NCBI GenBank assembly: GCA_944391075.1
Contig: CALXSG010000006.1
Coordinates: 1-60,021 of the forward strand
DNA length: 60,021 nucleotides
Source: an uncultured Rickettsiales bacterium
GTDB lineage: Bacteria; Pseudomonadota; Alphaproteobacteria; Rickettsiales; UBA1997
Direction: 5' to 3'
Shown here: one piece after another, positions 55,253 through 60,021 of the stretch
How the letters are laid out: every line of letters begins with the position of its first letter
Numbering within the stretch: position 1 is the first letter of the stretch
The notes under the pieces: model-generated
The model's input: the letters and a program-made list of their open reading frames with translations, nothing else
Database searches by the model: none
What the model was told of the DNA's origin: nothing
Made by a program: the position numbers and the translations under genes

Positions 55253-55850
55253 TTTTGAAATAGAAAATAGTTTTAATAATAAAGTAGTAGCTGGCATTGA
55301 TGAAGCAGGACGTGGTCCATTATGTGGTCCGGTATTTGCAAGTTGTGTTGTTGTTAATAAAAAATATTATCCTAAAAGAGTTAATGATTCAAAAAAATTA
55401 ACAGAAAAAATTAGAGAAGAAATTTTTAACGAAATATTAGATTTAGAAAAACAAAACAAAATTTTCTTTGGTATTGGCACCGCAAGCATTGAAGAAATTG
55501 AATCAATAAATATTAGAAATGCTACAAAATTAGCTATGAAAAGATCATACGAAAACTTATTATCAAAATATCTAATAAGCGTTGATTGCGTTATTGTTGA
55601 CGGAAATTTTACACCTGAAATTGACAAACCAGCACAATATATAATAAAAGGTGATCAAAAAAGCATATCTATAGCTACTGCATCAATAATAGCAAAAGTT
55701 AGCAGAGATAATTTATTAAAAATTATGGACAAAGAATATCCACAATATAACTGGAAAAATAATAAAGGTTATGGAACAAAAGAACACTTAGAAGCTATTA
55801 AAAAATTTGGCCTTTGTAAATATCATAGAAAAAGTTTTATTCATATATAA
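55242..55850 (+). CDS. rnhB: Ribonuclease HII
   Basis: RNase HII removes ribonucleotides from DNA and the RNA of RNA/DNA hybrids. The 202-residue protein has the motif VAGIDEAGRGPLCGPV with its catalytic Asp-Glu pair, NDSKKLTEKIRE, VDCVIVDGNF with the third acidic residue, and the C-terminal GYGTKEHLEAIKKFG. The frame is open upstream into addA; the ATG at 55242 (MYPSFEIE) gives the family length and overlaps addA by 11 bp, so translation is probably coupled. Confidence 0.95.
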   Translation: MYPSFEIENSFNNKVVAGIDEAGRGPLCGPVFASCVVVNKKYYPKRVNDSKKLTEKIREEIFNEILDLEKQNKIFFGIGTASIEEIESINIRNATKLAMKRSYENLLSKYLISVDCVIVDGNFTPEIDKPAQYIIKGDQKSISIATASIIAKVSRDNLLKIMDKEYPQYNWKNNKGYGTKEHLEAIKKFGLCKYHRKSFIHI

Positions 55851-55885
55851 AAATTAACCCCCTATTTATAATAGAGGGTTAAATT
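55851..55885. terminator. Bidirectional terminator between rnhB and cysK
   Basis: TTAACCC (55854-55860) with CTATT (55862-55866) pairs with AATAG (55870-55874) and GGGTTAA (55876-55882), leaving one mismatch. AAA/TTT flanks are present on both sides. Confidence 0.85.
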
Positions 55886-55907
55886 GCATATTTCTATTTT
55901 AGTAATT

Positions 55908-56855
55908 TTATTCAACAAATAAATCACTAGCAAAATATCTAGAACCGCTATCAGGTAATAATGTAACAATTGTACTACCTGGTTTTGCTTTCTCTGCTAA
56001 TTTCATAGCTGCTGCAACATTTCCACCCGATGTATAACCAACAAGTAAACCTTCTTCTTTTGCAAGTTTATTTGCCCACATTTTAGCTTCTTCATCAGAA
56101 ACAACCACAACACCATCATTTACTTCTGGTTTCCATAATTTAGGAACTGCAATATGTGCTGCGCCTTGCAATTTTGTGGATTTTCTCTTTATTTCTTTTC
56201 CTGCAATAACTTCCATGCCTTCAGATTCAGCTACAATACATTTTGTATCTTTACTAATAGCTTTTAAGCCTGTTGCTGTTCCTATAAAATTTCCAGATGT
56301 ACCAACAACAGCTGTGAAATAGTCAGGACTTTTTCCAAGTTGTTCTACAATTTCCTTTGCCAATGTTTTTTCATAAGCTTTTGAATTGTTTTCATTTGTG
56401 AATTGTCTAACGTAAAATATATTAGGATCTTTTGCTAATTCTTCACCATATTCTTTTACTTTTGCAAAATCATCTTCATTTGAAACGCCAGGTGTACTAG
56501 TTGGACATTGTGGAACAAGTACTAATTCAGCACCATAAGCTTTTAATATTTTTTGTCTTTCTGGATTACTTGCAACAGACATTAAAACTTTAAATTTATA
56601 GCCTTTAACAGCACAAACCATAGCAAGCCCAATTCCTGTATTACCACTTGTAACCTCCATAACAGTTTGTCCTTTCTTCAAAGCACCACTTTTTTCTGCT
56701 TCTTCAATCATATTAAAAGCAGGTCTATCTTTCATACTTCCCCCAGGATTCATGAATTCAGCTTTAACTAGAATTCTGCTTTGAGTTTTATTAATTTTAT
56801 TCAACTCAATCAAAGGTGTATGTCCTATACACTCTAACACGTTTTTATAAATCAT
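55908..56855 (-). CDS. cysK: Cysteine synthase (O-acetylserine sulfhydrylase family)
   Basis: This PLP enzyme makes cysteine from O-acetylserine and sulfide. The 315-residue protein has the opening LECIGHTPLIELNKI, the PLP-lysine segment NPGGSMKDRPAFNMI (Lys near residue 42), TSGNTGIGLAM, and the phosphate-binding GTSGNFIGTATGLK. VGYTSGGNVAA and PDSGSRYFASDLF close the protein. PAFNMI and the final motif also resemble CysM/cystathionine beta-synthase-like members, so the exact substrate is not certain. It has its own terminator at 55851 and no cys genes nearby. Confidence 0.9.
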   Translation of the reverse strand: MIYKNVLECIGHTPLIELNKINKTQSRILVKAEFMNPGGSMKDRPAFNMIEEAEKSGALKKGQTVMEVTSGNTGIGLAMVCAVKGYKFKVLMSVASNPERQKILKAYGAELVLVPQCPTSTPGVSNEDDFAKVKEYGEELAKDPNIFYVRQFTNENNSKAYEKTLAKEIVEQLGKSPDYFTAVVGTSGNFIGTATGLKAISKDTKCIVAESEGMEVIAGKEIKRKSTKLQGAAHIAVPKLWKPEVNDGVVVVSDEEAKMWANKLAKEEGLLVGYTSGGNVAAAMKLAEKAKPGSTIVTLLPDSGSRYFASDLFVE

Positions 56856-56994
56856 ATCTCCCTAAAAAAAATTAGCCTTAAAGACACAATATTACTTTAA
56901 TTTAAAAAAACAATAAAAATATATCTTTAAAAAATAATATTGTTTTTTTATTTATTGCTAATAAATTAAAATATTAGAAAAAAATATATTTAAA

Positions 56995-58122
56995 ATGATT
57001 AGTTTAAAAAGAATCATAACGGTTGCTAAAAAAGAAACAATAGAATTATTTAGAGATCCTGCAAGAGTTGTTGGAAATATTATTGTTCCTATTGTTTTAA
57101 TGTTTTTATTTTCAAGTGGTATAAATATTGATGTAAAAAATATTCCTTTTATGGTTTTAGATTATGATAATACACCAAGTAGCAGAAGTTATGCAGATGC
57201 TTATATAAATTCTCAATATTATGCATATGAAGGCAATGCATATTCACAACAAGAAGCTGAATTAGCCTTAAAACAAAACGATATAAAATTTTATATAGAA
57301 ATACCATCAGGTTTTGGCAGAAACTTAATGTCAGGAAAAGGAACACAAGTTGGAACTTTTATAGATGGAACATTACCTTTTAGAGCTGAAACAATTAAGG
57401 GTTATACAGCCGGAACTAATATGACATATCTTGCAAACAGAATTCAAGAAGAACTTGGAACAAAAGATGATATTACAAGCTTTAAGATAAAAAGTAGATA
57501 TTGGTATAATCAAGCAGCAGAAAGTAAATTTTCATTTGTACCTGGTGCTATTGCAATGATATTAATAGTTATTCCTTCAATTATGATGACTTTATCAATA
57601 GTAAAAGAAAAAGAACAGGGAACCATTACTAACTTTTATGCTACACCTTTAACAAAACTTGAATTTTTAATAGGAAAGCAAGCAATATATATAGCAATAT
57701 TTTTTATCATATATTTGATACTAATTGGCATAGCTGTTTTTATTTATCAAGTACCAATAAAGGGTAGTTTTTTACTCTTATCTATTATTACATTAATTTA
57801 TATATTTACTACAACAGCTATGGGTTTGTTTGTATCATCTTTTGCAAAAAGTCAAATAGCAGGTTTAATGATAGCTTTAATTGCAACAATGATACCGTCA
57901 TTTACATATTCTGGTTTATTAATACCAATTTCAAGTCTTGATGCCAGTGGGCAATTAATGTCAAAAATTTATCCAGTTATATATTATATGAGGACAATTA
58001 TGGGAATATTTGCAAAAGATTTACCTTTGCAAACAATATTGCCTAATGCTTTCTTTTTAATATTATTTTATATAATAATAATGTCTTTATCTACAATTTT
58101 ATTAAAGAAACAAGAAAAATAA
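56995..58122 (+). CDS. ABC-2 type transporter permease
   Basis: The 375-residue protein has an N-terminal membrane helix after the typical VAKKETIELFRDPARVVGNIIVPIVLM, a large extracytoplasmic domain (about 45-170) and five further membrane helices. The conserved VKEKEQGTITNFYATPLTKLEFLIGKQ loop and the SGLLIPISSLDASGQLMSKIYPVIYYM segment are YhhJ/YbhR-like. Such permeases export drugs, polymers or lipids with a separate ATPase, but no ATPase gene is adjacent. hisS follows after 57 bp. Confidence 0.88.
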   Translation: MISLKRIITVAKKETIELFRDPARVVGNIIVPIVLMFLFSSGINIDVKNIPFMVLDYDNTPSSRSYADAYINSQYYAYEGNAYSQQEAELALKQNDIKFYIEIPSGFGRNLMSGKGTQVGTFIDGTLPFRAETIKGYTAGTNMTYLANRIQEELGTKDDITSFKIKSRYWYNQAAESKFSFVPGAIAMILIVIPSIMMTLSIVKEKEQGTITNFYATPLTKLEFLIGKQAIYIAIFFIIYLILIGIAVFIYQVPIKGSFLLLSIITLIYIFTTTAMGLFVSSFAKSQIAGLMIALIATMIPSFTYSGLLIPISSLDASGQLMSKIYPVIYYMRTIMGIFAKDLPLQTILPNAFFLILFYIIIMSLSTILLKKQEK

Positions 58123-58179
58123 TTGCATATTATATAAGATATTTTATTTTACTATATGGAGTAATAATAAAGGTATTTT

Positions 58180-59397
58180 ATGAAAACGAATTTTCAAAAT
58201 GTAAGAGGAATGCAAGATTTATTTAATGAGCAAGCAGATAAATATAATCTTGTTGTTAACACAGCTAGACAAGTTAGTGAAACATACAATTTTCATGAAA
58301 TAATAACTCCAATAGTAGAAGAAAGTAATTTATTTGAAAGAAGCGTTGGTGATGGTTCTGACATAGTTATGAAAGAACTATATAAGTTTGAAGATAGAGG
58401 TGGAAATTTGTTAGCACTTAGGCCAGAATTTACAGCAGGTATTGCTAGAAGTTTTTTAAACAATAGTGAATTAAACCAATTATTACCACAAAAGTTATTT
58501 TCTTATGGACCTTTATTTAGATATGATAGACCACAAAAAGGAAGATATAGACAATTAAATCAAATAAATTTTGAATATATTGGAAATAAAGAATATATTG
58601 CCGATGTTGAAATTATTTATTTATTTTACACAATTTTACAAAAATTGGGTTTGAAAAATATTACATTAGAAATAAACTCTCTTGGCTCTAATGAATGCAA
58701 AAAGAAATATGAATCAGCTTTAAAAGAATATTTTACAAAATTCAAAGATAAATTATCAGAAGATAGTAAAGTTAGACTTGAAAAGAATCCTTTAAGAATT
58801 CTTGATAGCAAAGAAGAATGTGATAAATTATTAGTAAAAGATGCCCCAAAAATTAGTGAATTTTATACAGAAGAAGAAAAAGAATTTTATTCTAATATTT
58901 TAAAAACACTTGATAAATTAGGTGTATCTTATTTTTCTAATCCTTTATTAGTTAGAGGACTTGATTATTATACATCAACAGTCTTTGAATATACAACAAC
59001 AGATCTTGGGGCTCAATCTAGTGTTGGTGGTGGTGGAAGATATGATAATCTTATAGGTGAAATTGGAAATGAAGATGTACCTTCTGTTGGCTGTGCCGGT
59101 GGTATTGAAAGATTAATGCTTTTAATAAATAAAGAAATTAAGAAAGAAAAAGAATTAATTGCTATAATACCTATATCAGAAAACGAAAATGACTATTGCA
59201 TAGATTTAGCTACAAAACTTAGAAATCAAGGCAAAAATATTGAATTAATTTATTCTGGAAAATTTAAAAAGAAAATGGAAAAAATGAATAAATGTAATGC
59301 TGATTATGCAATTATTGTCGGTGAAGATGAAGTAAAGAGTGGTAAATTAAAAATTAAAGATTTAAAAACATCACAAGAAGAAGAATTTAAACTATAA
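58180..59397 (+). CDS. hisS: Histidyl-tRNA synthetase
   Basis: This class II synthetase charges tRNA-His. The 405-residue protein has motif 1 near ITPIVEESNLFERSVG, motif 2 in FSYGPLFRYDRPQKGRYRQLNQINFEYIG, the histidine-specific LVRGLDYYTSTVFEYTT, and motif 3 GGGGRYDNLIGEIG...GCAGGIERL. A C-terminal anticodon-binding domain follows. AAAGG lies before the ATG. Its stop overlaps the start of the next gene (TAATG). Confidence 0.97.
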   Translation: MKTNFQNVRGMQDLFNEQADKYNLVVNTARQVSETYNFHEIITPIVEESNLFERSVGDGSDIVMKELYKFEDRGGNLLALRPEFTAGIARSFLNNSELNQLLPQKLFSYGPLFRYDRPQKGRYRQLNQINFEYIGNKEYIADVEIIYLFYTILQKLGLKNITLEINSLGSNECKKKYESALKEYFTKFKDKLSEDSKVRLEKNPLRILDSKEECDKLLVKDAPKISEFYTEEEKEFYSNILKTLDKLGVSYFSNPLLVRGLDYYTSTVFEYTTTDLGAQSSVGGGGRYDNLIGEIGNEDVPSVGCAGGIERLMLLINKEIKKEKELIAIIPISENENDYCIDLATKLRNQGKNIELIYSGKFKKKMEKMNKCNADYAIIVGEDEVKSGKLKIKDLKTSQEEEFKL

Positions 59398-59861
59398 TGT
59401 ATTTTTACACATATAATACAAAAATTGGTAATATAACAATAGTAGCAACAAATGATTATATTACCAATTTATATATTAATTATAATAATATAAAAGCTAT
59501 TCAAGAAGAAACAAAGCTTATAAAACAAACGTTTAATGAAATAAAAGAATACCTTAATAAAGAGAGAAAATATTTCTCCATTCCCATACAAGTAAAAGGA
59601 ACAGATTTTCAAAAGAAAGTATGGCAAGAATTGCTAAAAATATCATATGGAGAAACTAGAAGTTATAAAGATATAGCAATAAATATCAATAATTCAAAAG
59701 CATGCAGAGCTGTTGGTACAGCAATAAAAAATAATCCTATCCCTATTATTATACCTTGTCATAGAGTTATAAATTCTAATAAGAATTTAGGTGGCTATGC
59801 TTATGGTTTGGAAATAAAAAAGATATTATTAAAAATTGAAAAAAATGATTTATTATTTTAG
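59397..59861 (+). CDS. ogt: Methylated-DNA-protein-cysteine methyltransferase
   Basis: The 154-residue protein repairs O6-alkylguanine by moving the alkyl group to its own Cys. It has the DNA-binding segment FQKKVWQELLKISYGETRSYKDIA, RAVGTAIKNNPIPIIIPCHRVI with the acceptor Cys at about 121, and GGYAYGLEIKKILLKIE. Length fits Ogt or the C-terminal half of Ada. There is no AraC domain. Start and hisS stop overlap as TAATG, indicating an operon. Confidence 0.93.
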   Translation: MYFYTYNTKIGNITIVATNDYITNLYINYNNIKAIQEETKLIKQTFNEIKEYLNKERKYFSIPIQVKGTDFQKKVWQELLKISYGETRSYKDIAININNSKACRAVGTAIKNNPIPIIIPCHRVINSNKNLGGYAYGLEIKKILLKIEKNDLLF

Positions 59862-59909
59862 TTTTTAATTAATCATTAATATTTTAACATAAATTATTAA
59901 TTTTTTCTA

Positions 59910-59938
59910 TTGCATTTTTATATATTACATTGTATAAT
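59910..59938 (+). promoter_or_regulatory. Promoter for the gene at the right window edge
   Basis: TTGCAT (59910-59915), exactly 17 bp, TATAAT (59933-59938), 36 bp before the ATG at 59975. The -10 is perfect and the spacing ideal. Confidence 0.6.
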
Positions 59939-59974
59939 CACTAATGATTATAACAAAATAATATAGTGGTTGTA

Positions 59975-60021
59975 ATGAAAAAATTAAATAATAATATTAT
60001 GAATTTATCACATAATTGTTC
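59975..60021 (+). CDS. Start of an unidentified gene, cut by the window edge
   Basis: An ATG at 59975 opens a frame that continues to the end of the window (MKKLNNNIMNLSHN...). It lies 36 bp after a good promoter. The basic, Asn-rich beginning would suit the leader of another pilin-like protein, but fifteen residues are too few to identify it. Confidence 0.4.
   Translation, partial: MKKLNNNIMNLSHNC

Overview
This is a 60 kb piece of a very AT-rich bacterial chromosome, most likely an uncultivated alphaproteobacterium of the reduced, host- or gut-associated kind. Pointers to that group are an IalB-family periplasmic protein, an AddA-type repair helicase-nuclease, LolD/LptB/Lep envelope genes of a Gram-negative cell, VirB8 and VirB9 of a P-type type IV secretion system, and CTTGA-like -35 elements. 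No tRNA, rRNA, insertion sequence or prophage was recognised. All 54 complete or 3'-complete genes end in TAA (44) or TAG (10); none ends in TGA, although TGA is not read through in any of them.

Layout. 1-2402: end of a probable pseudopilin gene, two membrane-anchored DsbA-like proteins, pth. 2579-5192: a shortened division cluster (mraZ, rsmH, ftsL, then a PAP2 phosphatase where ftsI/mur genes usually follow), with unusual repeat structures in front of mraZ and rsmH. 5342-7763: dnaJ, tsaB, aroK. 8035-10370: a CRISPR array of 36-bp repeats and 30-bp spacers next to one gene for a very small protein with two HEPN RxxxxH motifs, read here as an ultra-compact Cas13-like (type VI) effector. No cas1/cas2 is nearby. 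10465-18149: typA, an M20 peptidase, gapA, ialB, a ferredoxin, lolD, a NifU-like protein, a GyrI-like protein, comF. 18276-22224: virB8-virB9 and lon.

22225-23075 is an 850-bp gene-free AT desert between two facing terminators. 23076-30781 is a long minus-strand block: rnc, lepB, lptB, a heterodimeric ABC exporter, an OmpA-like lipoprotein and a free-standing C-terminal domain of isoleucyl-tRNA synthetase. 30939-39832 holds gyrB, an outer-membrane barrel, an unknown hydrolase-like protein, dnaX, two tandem pseudopilins, lspA and an orphan histidine kinase. 39829-47440 is mnmG, dnaB, pgk, a Lys/Glu-rich helical protein and yidC. 47605-59861 has xseB, trxA, a degenerate glutamine-synthetase-like protein, an N-terminally shortened mfd, addA, rnhB, cysK, an orphan ABC-2 permease, hisS and an Ogt-type DNA methyltransferase.

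The most interesting system is the Cas13-like locus. The effector is only about 587 residues from the preferred start, its two HEPN motifs are only 240 residues apart, and it sits 96 bp from the array. A TTGACA-N17-TACAAT promoter directly after the effector stop codon points into the array, the repeats decay at the far end, and the repeat variants are ordered by position. Together these suggest transcription on the minus strand in the same direction as the effector. Other points for follow-up are the TGA-free stop codon usage, the solo IleRS C-terminal domain, the Mfd without its UvrA-binding half, the GS-like protein that has lost active-site histidines, and the mraZ/rsmH leader repeats.
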